NCBI GenBank assembly: GCA_043775055.1
Contig: JAYVSU010000128.1
Location: forward strand, 1 to 25,240
Source of the DNA: Aalborgiella sp043775055
GTDB taxonomy: Bacteria; Pseudomonadota; Gammaproteobacteria; Burkholderiales; Burkholderiaceae_C
Direction of reading: 5' to 3'
DNA length: 25,240 nt
In this document: in pieces, positions 13,542-21,188 of the stretch
Layout of the letters: each line of letters begins with the position of its first letter
Position numbering within the stretch: the first letter of the stretch is position 1
Program-made: the position numbers and the translations under genes
The notes under the pieces: generated by a model
Told to the model about the DNA's origin: nothing
Databases searched by the model: none
Seen by the model: only the letters and a program-made list of their open reading frames with translations

Positions 13542-14948
13542 ATGTTAGATGTTTTAATCATTGGAGGTGGCAACGCGGCTCTGTGCGCGGCGCTGATGGC
13601 TCGTGAGGCGGGTGCCAGCGTGCTGCTGCTCGAAGCCGCCCCCAAGCCTTGGCGTGGTGGCAATTCTGCGCACACCCGTAACCTGCGCTGCATGCATGAC
13701 GCACCGCAAGATGTGTTGACTGAGGCTTACCCAGAAGAAGAGTTTTGGCAAGATTTGTACAAAGTCACCGGTGGCCAGACTGACGAACATTTGGCGCGTA
13801 TCGCGATTCGTGAATCGGCCCATTGCCGCGACTGGATGCGCAAGCACGGCGTGCATTTTCAGCCTTCGTTGTCGGGCACGCTGCATTTGTCGCGCACAAA
13901 TGCTTTTTTCATGGGTGGTGGCAAAGCTTTGATGAATGCGTATTACCGCAGCGCGGAAAAGCTGGGTGTGCACATTCGCTATGACGCGGCGGTGGACCAT
14001 TTGGAGCTCAAAGACGGTCAATTCGTCGCCGCACATCTGGGCCAAGAGCGCATCACCGCCAAAGCCTGTGTGGTGGCCAGTGGTGGCTTTGAGTCCAACC
14101 GAGCTTGGCTGCGCGAGGTATGGGGGCAAAACGAGGCGGGTGAGTGGCCGGCAGACAATTTTGCGATTCGTGGCACGCGTTTCAACATGGGCGTTCTCTT
14201 GAAAGATTTGATGGCTCAAGGCGCTGACACCATTGGCGACCCGACCCAAAGCCACTCGGTCGCCATAGACGCGCGTGCGCCCTTGTACGACGGAGGCATT
14301 TGCACGCGCGTTGATTGCGTATCCCTCGGTGTAGTGGTAAACAAAAACGCCCAACGCTTTTACGACGAAGGTGAAGACTTTTGGCCTAAACGCTATGCCA
14401 TTTGGGGGCGCTTGGTGGCGCATCAGCCCGGTCAAATTGCCTACTCAATCATCGATGCCAAGGCTATTGGGCGCTTCATGCCGCCGGTGTTTACCGGCGT
14501 GAAAGCCGATTCTTTGGAAGATTTGGCGCTTCAATTGGGTTTGGATGTAGCTGCCTTTATGGCCACCATGCAGGCTTACAACACAGCTTGCCGTGAGGGA
14601 AACTTTGACCACGCCGTGCTGGACGATTGCCATACCGAAGGCATTCAACCGGTCAAAACCCACTGGGCCCGACCGATTGATACTGCGCCCTATTTTGCAT
14701 ACGCCCTCAAACCCGGCATCACCTTTACTTATTTGGGCATGAAGGTCAATGACCAAGCGGCAGTGCATTTTGGTGGCACAGCCAGTAGCAACCTGTTTGC
14801 CGCTGGCGAGATGATGGCTGGCAATGTGTTGGGCAAAGGCTATACAGCTGGTGTAGGTATGACCATTGGGACGGCATTTGGGCGAATAGCCGGCGTATCT
14901 GCTGCGAAGTCAGCTATGAAAAGTATAGTAAAAGTGCAAAAAATATGA
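13542..14948 (+). CDS. tcuA: FAD-dependent tricarballylate dehydrogenase TcuA
   Basis: A 468-residue flavoprotein of the fumarate reductase/succinate dehydrogenase flavoprotein family. The FAD motif is LIIGGGNAALCAALMAREAG near the N-terminus, followed by PKPWRGGNSAHTRNLRC. A C-terminal FAD-contacting part has LFAAGEMMAGNVLGKGYTAG and GTAFGRIAG. TcuA oxidises tricarballylate to cis-aconitate, passing electrons to TcuB. Its stop codon overlaps the tcuB start (ATGA), indicating coupling. Odd feature: after GRIAG the C-terminus (KSAMKSIVKVQKI) is encoded by a stretch closely resembling the dispersed repeat, so the tail may be repeat-derived. Confidence 0.9.
   Translation: MLDVLIIGGGNAALCAALMAREAGASVLLLEAAPKPWRGGNSAHTRNLRCMHDAPQDVLTEAYPEEEFWQDLYKVTGGQTDEHLARIAIRESAHCRDWMRKHGVHFQPSLSGTLHLSRTNAFFMGGGKALMNAYYRSAEKLGVHIRYDAAVDHLELKDGQFVAAHLGQERITAKACVVASGGFESNRAWLREVWGQNEAGEWPADNFAIRGTRFNMGVLLKDLMAQGADTIGDPTQSHSVAIDARAPLYDGGICTRVDCVSLGVVVNKNAQRFYDEGEDFWPKRYAIWGRLVAHQPGQIAYSIIDAKAIGRFMPPVFTGVKADSLEDLALQLGLDVAAFMATMQAYNTACREGNFDHAVLDDCHTEGIQPVKTHWARPIDTAPYFAYALKPGITFTYLGMKVNDQAAVHFGGTASSNLFAAGEMMAGNVLGKGYTAGVGMTIGTAFGRIAGVSAAKSAMKSIVKVQKI
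14887..14930 (+). repeat. Repeat-like segment within the 3' end of tcuA
   Basis: TAGCCGGCGTAT at 14887-14898 is identical to 23847-23858 in the intergenic copy after the second LysR gene. Without gaps, about 30 of 44 positions agree by hand count, including the AGCT...TATAG part. It encodes IAGV and the start of the tail of TcuA. The first part is also conserved protein sequence, so part of the match could be chance. Confidence 0.35.
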
Positions 14949-16072
14949 GCACAATGATCTTGAATCAATTGATAACGCAAGCTGAAGCAGAGGTGAGCCG
15001 GCAGCTGCAAATTTGCAACGCTTGCCGTTACTGCGAAGGCTTTTGCGCTGTTTTCCCGGCGATGACGCGGCGCTTAGAGTTTGGCAAGGCAGATATCCAT
15101 TACCTTGCCAATTTGTGCCACAACTGCGGCGCTTGCTACCACGCCTGCCAATACGCGCCACCGCATGAGTTTGCTGTCAACGTGCCACAAAGCATGGCGC
15201 AAGTACGTGGTCAAACCTATGCTGACTACGCTTGGCCGCCTGCGCTGGGTGGTTTGTACAAACGCGCTGGTTTGACCGTCGCCTTGGCGCTGGCGGGTGG
15301 TTTGGCGCTGTTTTTAGTGTTGGCGGTGATGCTGAAAGGCTCACTTTTGAATCAACCACTGGCCGGTAATTTCTACGCCATCTTTCCGCACAACCTGCTG
15401 GTAGCGATGTTTTTACCGATTTTCAGCTTCGTCATCATGGCGCTAGGTCTGGGGGTGCGTAAATTTTGGCGCGAGGTGTTGCCAGGCTCGATACATGCAG
15501 AAGCTGTGGCAGAAACCACGTCTGACATACTGCGCTTGACCTACTTGGGCGGTGGTCATGGCGAGGGCTGCAACAACGAGGACGATGCTTGGACGCTGTG
15601 GCGCAAGCGCTTTCACCACGCCACGTTTTACGGTTTCATGCTGTGTTTTGCTGCAACCAGCGTCGCCACGCTGTACCACTACATCTTCAAGTGGCAAGCA
15701 CCCTATTCCTTGACCAGTTTGCCGGTTTTGCTGGGTACCCTGGGTGGTTTGGGGTTGTTGGTCGGTCCAGCTGGGCTGTTATGGCTCAACCTGCGCCGCA
15801 ACCCTGCCGCTGGAGATGCGAGCCAAAAGCCCATGGATCGTGGCTTCATCGCCTTGCTACTTTTAACCAGTTTGACGGGTCTGGCGCTGCTGGCGTGGCG
15901 TGACAGCGCTGCCATGGCGCTCCTGCTGGCGGTGCATCTGGGTGTGGTGATGGCGCTGTTTGTCACGCTGCCTTATGGCAAGTTTGCGCATGGGATTTTT
16001 CGCACTGCCGCGCTGCTGAAATGGGCGATAGAAAAGAGGCAACCCAACCGGCTGCAATTGGGGTCAGATTGA
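14945..16072 (+). CDS. tcuB: Tricarballylate utilisation iron-sulfur membrane protein TcuB
   Basis: A 375-residue membrane protein. The N-terminus has two ferredoxin-like clusters, Cys24-Cys27-Cys30-Cys34 (CNACRYCEGFC) and Cys58-Cys61-Cys64-Cys68 (CHNCGACYHAC), expected to hold two [4Fe-4S] centres. The rest has about six hydrophobic helices (for example LTVALALAGGLALFLVLAVM), with histidines such as His210 and His223 region that could bind haem. TcuB reoxidises TcuA's flavin and passes electrons to the quinone pool. It overlaps tcuA by four bases. The usual third gene, the MFS transporter TcuC, is missing downstream; an SDR and a Bug protein follow instead. Confidence 0.9.
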   Translation: MSTMILNQLITQAEAEVSRQLQICNACRYCEGFCAVFPAMTRRLEFGKADIHYLANLCHNCGACYHACQYAPPHEFAVNVPQSMAQVRGQTYADYAWPPALGGLYKRAGLTVALALAGGLALFLVLAVMLKGSLLNQPLAGNFYAIFPHNLLVAMFLPIFSFVIMALGLGVRKFWREVLPGSIHAEAVAETTSDILRLTYLGGGHGEGCNNEDDAWTLWRKRFHHATFYGFMLCFAATSVATLYHYIFKWQAPYSLTSLPVLLGTLGGLGLLVGPAGLLWLNLRRNPAAGDASQKPMDRGFIALLLLTSLTGLALLAWRDSAAMALLLAVHLGVVMALFVTLPYGKFAHGIFRTAALLKWAIEKRQPNRLQLGSD

Positions 16073-16113
16073 ATGCAAAGGCGGTATTTATCCCATTTTA
16101 TAGGGTAAATATG

Positions 16114-16162
16114 GCTGTAGCCTAAGTATTTATTAATTAGTTTGCTATTAAATTAATAGTAA
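16114..16162 (+). repeat. Dispersed AT-rich repeat, copy 2
   Basis: GTAGCCTAAGTATTTATT followed by TTGCTATTAAATTAATAG. The box GTAGCC, the central TATTTATT...TTAG stretch and a perfect CTATTAA-A-TTAATAG hairpin (16145-16159) match the copies at 18048 and 23846 in the same orientation. It lies between tcuB and the SDR gene; an imperfect hairpin (16086-16110, around CCC...GGG) precedes it and may weakly end tcuB transcripts. Confidence 0.55.
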
Positions 16163-16206
16163 AAATATCAACGCAGTATTCACATTTTCAAAAAAAGAGG
16201 AGAACT

Positions 16207-16962
16207 ATGGACTTGCAACTTAACAACAAAACCGCTTTGGTCACAGGTGCCAGCACTGGCATTGGCAAAAGCATTGCCTTTGCACTAGCTAAAGAGGGTG
16301 TACAACTGGCGATTTCAGCACGTCGTGTTGCTTTGCTGGAGGAAGTGGCTGATGACATCGTCAAAAACGGTGGCAAGCGCCCCGTGGTGATTGCGTCTGA
16401 CTTGTATGCGGAAGACGCTGCCGAGACCTTGACGCAGGCGGCTATCAAAGGCTTGGGCCATGTCGATATTTTGATCAACAACGCGGGCGGATCGCGCAGT
16501 TTTAACGAGTTGCACGTCTCTGAAGACCGTTGGCAAGAGGCTATCACGCTGAATTTTCACCGTCCGCGCCAAGTGGCGGATGCGCTGATTGACCAGATGA
16601 TTGCCAATAAGTGGGGTCGCATCATCAATATCACCGGTAAAAGCGAGCCAGAGCATGTGAACGGCGCGTTTTGTGCCAAAGCAGGCATCCATAGCTGGGC
16701 GAAGGGCTTGTCGCGCATGGTCGGCAAAGACGGTATCACGGTCAATTGCGTACCACCCGGTCGGATTTTGTCAGAGCAAATTTTGCGCAACTACACCCCT
16801 GAATACCGCCAATGGCAGTCGGATAATGAAATCCCTGTGGGTCGCTACGGTGAGCCAGAAGAACTGGCGAACTTAGTGTGCTTTTTGTCATCACCACTGG
16901 CCAGTTACATCACAGGTACGGTCATTGCGGTCGATGGGGGTTTGCGCCGATACCAGTTCTAA
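16207..16962 (+). CDS. SDR-fold protein lacking the usual catalytic Ser and Tyr
   Basis: A 251-residue protein of the short-chain dehydrogenase/reductase superfamily with strong GAGGAG before the start. The nucleotide site TGASTGIG (13-20), INNAGG (90-95) and the structural Asn116 (LNFH) are present. The active-site region differs: where classical SDRs have S...YxxxK, this protein reads INITGKSEP (140-148) and GAFCAKAG (153-160), so the Ser is Gly144 (or Ser146 if shifted) and the Tyr is Ala154, while Lys158 is kept. About three residues are missing between them. It may use other residues, or be a non-catalytic NAD(P)-binding protein. The C-terminus has ITGTVIAVDGGL as in normal SDRs. It lies after tcuB and 62 bp before the Bug gene, possibly acting on the same tricarboxylate-related substrate. 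Confidence 0.87.
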   Translation: MDLQLNNKTALVTGASTGIGKSIAFALAKEGVQLAISARRVALLEEVADDIVKNGGKRPVVIASDLYAEDAAETLTQAAIKGLGHVDILINNAGGSRSFNELHVSEDRWQEAITLNFHRPRQVADALIDQMIANKWGRIINITGKSEPEHVNGAFCAKAGIHSWAKGLSRMVGKDGITVNCVPPGRILSEQILRNYTPEYRQWQSDNEIPVGRYGEPEELANLVCFLSSPLASYITGTVIAVDGGLRRYQF

Positions 16963-17024
16963 GCGCAAAGAATTAAGCTGTTCCCAGCATCTAAGCATTC
17001 CAAATATAAGCCAGAGACATACTT

Positions 17025-18014
17025 ATGAATAGCCTGCCAACACGTCGTCAACTTTTACAAACTGCGGCTTTGGCCGCAAGCAACGTCGCCTTACCAACGG
17101 CGTTTGGACAGTCAACGTGGCCTTCCAAGCCTATCAGACTGGTCGTTCCCTTTGCACCGGGCGGCACGTCGGAGATTGTGGCGCGCTCTGTCGCGGTTGA
17201 ATTAACCAAGCAGCTCGGCCAGAGCGTGTTTGTTGAAAACAAACCCGGCGGCGCGGGCGTGGTGGCGATGCAGGATGTGGCGAAGTCCGCACCAGATGGT
17301 CATACCTTGATTTTGGGGCATGTCGGCACGCTGGCGGTGAACCCTTACATGCTGAAAAACCAGCCCTATGACGTTAACAAAGACTTCATCCCGGTGACGC
17401 TCTTGGCCAAAGTGCCCAATGTGTTTGTGATTCATGCCGATGTACCGGCTAAAGATTTCAAAGAATTTGTCGCCTATGCCAAGGCTAATCCGGGCAAATT
17501 GAACTACGGCTCTGCAGGCAATGCCAGCGCTGGCCATTTAGCGATGGAATACCTCAAACTGGTCACCGGCATGTTCATTACCCACATTCCTTACCGTGGT
17601 ACAGGGCCGCAGTTGACGGATTTGTTGACGGGACGTACCCAAGCGTCCTCTGCCGGCTTGCCAGCTTTGAGCGCGCACATCAAAAGTGGCAAATTGCGGG
17701 CGATTGCCGTTGGAACGCAGCAGCGCATATCGCACCTACCAGATGTACCCACAGTGGCTGAAATGGGCTACAAAGGCTTCGAAACCTCTCAATGGTACGG
17801 TTTGATGGCACCAGCCGGAACGCCTGCCGACATCGTGAAAAAGCTGCAAGAAGAATGTTTGAAAGCGATGAAGTCTAGTGCTATTACAGAACGTTTTGCC
17901 AATGACAATGCAGTGGGCGGCGGCGGCTCATCGGCTGAATTCGCCAAATTCATTGCTGGTGAGCAGAAAATTTGGAAAGATATTGTCAAACGCGCCAATA
18001 TTGTGGCGGACTGA
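17025..18014 (+). CDS. Bug-family tripartite tricarboxylate transporter binding protein
   Basis: A 329-residue periplasmic binding protein. It has a twin-arginine signal (TRRQLLQTAALAAS) with cleavage near AFG, then WPSKPIRLVVPFAPGGTSEI, the hallmark start of Bug proteins, and later LNYGSAGNASAGHLAMEYLK and IPYRGTGPQLTDLLTG, which form the ligand pocket. Bug proteins bind carboxylates and pass them to TctA/TctB membrane permeases. No TctA or TctB gene is in the window, so the permease is elsewhere or the protein is a sensor. Being behind tcuR-tcuA-tcuB, its ligand may be tricarballylate, citrate or a relative; this is inferred. Confidence 0.92.
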   Translation: MNSLPTRRQLLQTAALAASNVALPTAFGQSTWPSKPIRLVVPFAPGGTSEIVARSVAVELTKQLGQSVFVENKPGGAGVVAMQDVAKSAPDGHTLILGHVGTLAVNPYMLKNQPYDVNKDFIPVTLLAKVPNVFVIHADVPAKDFKEFVAYAKANPGKLNYGSAGNASAGHLAMEYLKLVTGMFITHIPYRGTGPQLTDLLTGRTQASSAGLPALSAHIKSGKLRAIAVGTQQRISHLPDVPTVAEMGYKGFETSQWYGLMAPAGTPADIVKKLQEECLKAMKSSAITERFANDNAVGGGGSSAEFAKFIAGEQKIWKDIVKRANIVAD

Positions 18015-18044
18015 AGGCTGAATCCGTAAAAACGAGGTTTTTTT

Positions 18045-18064
18045 CGCCGTAGCCGGCGTTTTAT
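18045..18064 (+). terminator. Possible terminator after the Bug gene
   Basis: CGCCG (18045-18049) and CGGCG (18054-18058) pair around the loop TAGC and are followed by TTTTATAT. The preceding AAAAAC...GTTTTTTT could extend the structure. This hairpin overlaps the box of repeat copy 3, so the repeat itself may serve as terminator. Confidence 0.45.
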
Positions 18065-18092
18065 ATAACTAATTAGCTATATTTTCAATAGC
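18048..18092 (+). repeat. Dispersed AT-rich repeat, copy 3
   Basis: GTAGCCGGCGTTTTATATAA then AGCTATATTTTCAATAGC. It shares GTAGCCGGCG exactly with the copy at 23846 and ends with the GCTAT...ATAGC core (18076-18092). It lies in the 241-bp gap between the Bug gene and pntAA, which otherwise holds only the pntAA promoter region and AAGGAGA at 18243-18249. Confidence 0.6.
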
Positions 18093-18255
18093 GTAGTGAA
18101 TTGCCTCTAGACCCGCCTATCTGCGCGTTTGTCCTGAGCTGGTTGGTCTGAATTTTGATGTAAGCTAGTGGTCAGTTACTTTTACATGGTTACACTTTGT
18201 GTGTACCACTTGTGAGCGCTATGTATCTACATTTGAACCATCAAGGAGACCATTC

Positions 18256-19383
18256 ATGCTGATTGGCATACCCGCTGAAACTTTGGCGGGCGAAACCCGC
18301 GTCGCTGTTACTCCTGAGACAGTCAAAAAACTAAAAGCACAAGGCCACACTTTGCGCGTCCAGTCGGGCGCTGGCGTGTCAGCCAGCGTGACAGACGACG
18401 CTTTTGTCGCCGCAGGGGCTGAAATCACTGATGTAGCAGGCGCTTTTGCCTGCGATTTGGTGCTCAAAGTCCGTAATGCGACCGATGCAGAGGCCAAACT
18501 GATGAAGTCTGGTACTGCCTTGGTCGGTATGCTGAACCCGTTTGATGCAGAAGGCTTGCAACGTCTCGCTACCGCAGGTTTAACAGGTTTTGCTTTAGAA
18601 GCTGCGCCCCGCACCACCCGCGCGCAAAGCATGGACGTGCTGTCCAGCCAAGCCAACATTGCTGGCTACAAAGCGGTGATGATGGCGGCAGACAAATACC
18701 AGCGCTTTTTCCCGATGTTGATGACCGCTGCCGGCACGGTTAAGGCCGCGCGTGTGGTGATTTTGGGTGTTGGCGTGGCGGGTTTGCAAGCGATTGCGAC
18801 AGCCAAACGCTTGGGTGCGGTGATTGAAGCTTCAGACGTGCGCCCCAGTGTCAAAGAGCAAATCGAGTCCTTGGGTGGCAAGTTCATCGATGTGTCGTAC
18901 GACACCGATGAAGAAAAAGAAGCTGCGGCGGGTGTCGGTGGCTATGCCAAACCGATGCCACCAAGCTGGTTAGCGCGACAAGCCGTAGAAGTTGCCAAAC
19001 GTGTTGCTTTGGCAGATGTGGTGATTTCTACCGCTTTGATTCCTGGCCGCCCAGCACCGACGCTGATCACCGAAGACATGGTCAAAAGCATGAAGCCAGG
19101 CTCGGTGATTGTGGATATTGCAGCTGGCAAAGGCCCTAACGGTGGCGGTAACTGTCCCATCTCTGAAGCCGACAAAACGGTCGTCAAACATGGCGTCACC
19201 TTGATCGGCGACACCAATTTGCCTGCGCTGGTAGCTGCAGACGCGTCTGCCCTCTATGCGCGCAACGTGCTCGACTTTTTAAAGTTGGTGATCAACAAAG
19301 AAGGTGCTTTGCACGTAGACATGGAAGACGACATTGTGGCTGCATGCTTGATGACGCAAGCTGGCGAAATTAAAAGGAAATAA
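18256..19383 (+). CDS. pntAA: NAD(P) transhydrogenase subunit alpha 1 (PntAA)
   Basis: A 375-residue NAD(H)-binding subunit of proton-translocating transhydrogenase. The start is ATG 18256 with AAGGAGA six bases upstream; an earlier in-frame ATG at 18199 is rejected. Motifs: MLIGIPAETLAGETRVAVTP at the N-terminus, RAQSMDVLSSQANIAGYKAV (122-141), the NAD fold ILGVGVAGLQAIATAKRLGA (169-188), and the C-terminal AAGKGPNGGGNCP region. It transfers hydride between NADH and NADP+ with PntB, driven by the proton gradient, to supply NADPH. The three-gene split form (alpha 1, alpha 2, beta) resembles Rhodospirillum; enterobacteria fuse alpha 1 and alpha 2. PntAB follows after four bases. Confidence 0.96.
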   Translation: MLIGIPAETLAGETRVAVTPETVKKLKAQGHTLRVQSGAGVSASVTDDAFVAAGAEITDVAGAFACDLVLKVRNATDAEAKLMKSGTALVGMLNPFDAEGLQRLATAGLTGFALEAAPRTTRAQSMDVLSSQANIAGYKAVMMAADKYQRFFPMLMTAAGTVKAARVVILGVGVAGLQAIATAKRLGAVIEASDVRPSVKEQIESLGGKFIDVSYDTDEEKEAAAGVGGYAKPMPPSWLARQAVEVAKRVALADVVISTALIPGRPAPTLITEDMVKSMKPGSVIVDIAAGKGPNGGGNCPISEADKTVVKHGVTLIGDTNLPALVAADASALYARNVLDFLKLVINKEGALHVDMEDDIVAACLMTQAGEIKRK

Positions 19384-19387
19384 AAAA

Positions 19388-19726
19388 ATGGACGCTCTAG
19401 GCCTTGCCTCCCCCACTATTCTCAATCTCATCATTTTTGTACTTGCCATCTACGTGGGTTACCACGTGGTTTGGACGGTGACACCTGCTTTACACACGCC
19501 GCTGATGGCTGTGACCAATGCTATTTCTGCCATCGTTATCGTCGGTGCCATGTTGGCGGCTGCGTTGACGGAAACCACATTGGGTCAAACCATGGGTTTC
19601 TTAGCTGTGGCGCTGGCTGCGGTCAATGTGTTTGGTGGCTTTTTGGTCACGCGGCGCATGCTGGAGATGTTCAAAAAGAAAGATAAGAAAGTCGCTGTTG
19701 TATCTACTGAAGGGGCTTCAAAATGA
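19388..19726 (+). CDS. pntAB: NAD(P) transhydrogenase subunit alpha 2 (PntAB)
   Basis: A 112-residue membrane subunit with three to four hydrophobic helices (PTILNLIIFVLAIYVGYHVV, VTNAISAIVIVGAMLAAAL, GFLAVALAAVNVFGGFLVTR) and a basic end (FKKKDKKV). TPALHTPLMAVTNAISAI is the conserved family stretch. It forms the proton channel with PntB. It lies four bases after pntAA, and its stop overlaps the pntB start (ATGA), pointing to translational coupling. Confidence 0.95.
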   Translation: MDALGLASPTILNLIIFVLAIYVGYHVVWTVTPALHTPLMAVTNAISAIVIVGAMLAAALTETTLGQTMGFLAVALAAVNVFGGFLVTRRMLEMFKKKDKKVAVVSTEGASK

Positions 19727-21147
19727 GCATGAGCCTAGTCACCCTGATGTATTTGATTGCTTCGGTTTGCTTTATCCAAGCGCTCAAAGGTTTGAGCCAT
19801 CCGACCACATCGATTCGCGGCAATTTGTTTGGCATGATCGGTATGGCGATTGCTGCCATCACCACAGCTGCGCTGATTTTTAAACTCTCTGCTGGCAATA
19901 TGTCCGGCATGATCAATTTGTTGATCGCACTGGTTTTAGGCGGTAGCTTGGGCGCATACATGGCGAACAAAGTTGAGATGACCAAAATGCCAGAGCTGGT
20001 TGCCTTTATGCACAGCATGATTGGTTTGGCGGCGGTGTTCATTGCAGTGGCTGCCGTGGTGGAGCCTTATGCGTTTGGTATTGTGGCCAAAGGTTTGGCC
20101 ATTCCAGCAGGTAACCGTTTGGAGTTGGCTTTGGGCGCTGCCATCGGTGCTGTCACCTTCAGCGGCTCGGTGATTGCGTTTGGCAAGTTGTCGGGTAAAT
20201 ACAAATTCCGTCTGTTTCAAGGTGCGCCTGTGCAGTTCTCGGGTCAACACAAATTGAACTTGGTTCTGGGTTTGATTTTGTTGGCGGATGTAGTCATGTT
20301 CACGCTGACGGGACAACAAATCTACTTTGTTATCGCTACTGCTTTGGCCTTTGTCATGGGCGTACTCATCATCATCCCGATTGGTGGCGCAGACATGCCG
20401 GTGGTGGTATCCATGCTCAACAGCTACTCGGGCTGGGCGGCAGCTGGTATTGGCTTTAGTTTGAACAATGCGATGCTGATCATTGCCGGCTCTTTGGTGG
20501 GCTCTTCTGGTGCGATTTTGAGCTACATCATGTGTAAGGCCATGAACCGCTCTTTCTTCAACGTTATTTTGGGTGGCTTCGGCGGTGAAGCTGTGACGGC
20601 TGTTGCAGGTGGTGCCGTGCAGCGTGCGGTTAAAACAGGAAGCGCAGATGATGCAGCTTTTGTTTTGTCCAATGCCGAAACTGTGGTGATTGTTCCGGGT
20701 TACGGCTTAGCCGTTGCACGCGCTCAGCATGCCGTGAAAGAACTGGCTGCAAAGTTGACTGAAAAAGGTATCAAGGTTAAGTACGCCATCCATCCAGTGG
20801 CTGGACGCATGCCTGGCCACATGAACGTTTTGCTGGCCGAGGCAGAAGTGCCTTACGACCAAGTGCATGAGATGGAAGATATCAACGGTGAATTTGGGCA
20901 GGTTGATGTTGCTATTATTTTGGGAGCTAATGATGTTGTGAATCCGGCAGCTCACGTCAAAGGCAGTGCAATTTATGGCATGCCGATTTTAGAGGCCTAC
21001 AAAGCAAAAACAGTGATTGTGAACAAACGCAGTATGGCAGCAGGTTACGCAGGTTTGGACAATGAGCTCTTCTACATGGACAAAACCATGATGGTCTTTG
21101 GCGATGCCAAAAAAGTTGTGGAAGACATGGGAAAAGCGATTGAATAA
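19723..21147 (+). CDS. pntB: NAD(P) transhydrogenase subunit beta (PntB)
   Basis: A 474-residue subunit. About the first 280 residues form some nine membrane helices with the conserved GGADMPVVVSMLNSYSGWAA. After a linker, the C-terminal NADP(H)-binding domain begins near residue 300: VPGYGLAVARAQHAVKELA, HPVAGRMPGHMNVLLAEA, GANDVVNPAA and KRSMAAGYAGLDNELFY. It receives hydride from PntAA-bound NADH as protons cross the membrane. The start overlaps the pntAB stop; a second ATG two codons later is possible. The acyl-CoA ligase gene begins 41 bp downstream without a visible terminator. Confidence 0.96.
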   Translation: MSMSLVTLMYLIASVCFIQALKGLSHPTTSIRGNLFGMIGMAIAAITTAALIFKLSAGNMSGMINLLIALVLGGSLGAYMANKVEMTKMPELVAFMHSMIGLAAVFIAVAAVVEPYAFGIVAKGLAIPAGNRLELALGAAIGAVTFSGSVIAFGKLSGKYKFRLFQGAPVQFSGQHKLNLVLGLILLADVVMFTLTGQQIYFVIATALAFVMGVLIIIPIGGADMPVVVSMLNSYSGWAAAGIGFSLNNAMLIIAGSLVGSSGAILSYIMCKAMNRSFFNVILGGFGGEAVTAVAGGAVQRAVKTGSADDAAFVLSNAETVVIVPGYGLAVARAQHAVKELAAKLTEKGIKVKYAIHPVAGRMPGHMNVLLAEAEVPYDQVHEMEDINGEFGQVDVAIILGANDVVNPAAHVKGSAIYGMPILEAYKAKTVIVNKRSMAAGYAGLDNELFYMDKTMMVFGDAKKVVEDMGKAIE

Positions 21148-21188
21148 AAATCATCAATAAGCAGCTGTCATTTTCTGGAGCATCTTTC

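Noticed and set aside
13554..14435. Long minus-strand frame (about 290 codons) opposite tcuA
   Set aside because: It lies wholly inside a clear conserved flavoprotein gene, has no recognisable domain, and arises from codon bias on the opposite strand.
20912..20935. GCTATTATTTTGGGAGCTAA in pntB as another repeat copy
   Set aside because: It encodes the conserved AIILGAND stretch of PntB and lacks the GTAGCC box, so the similarity is chance.
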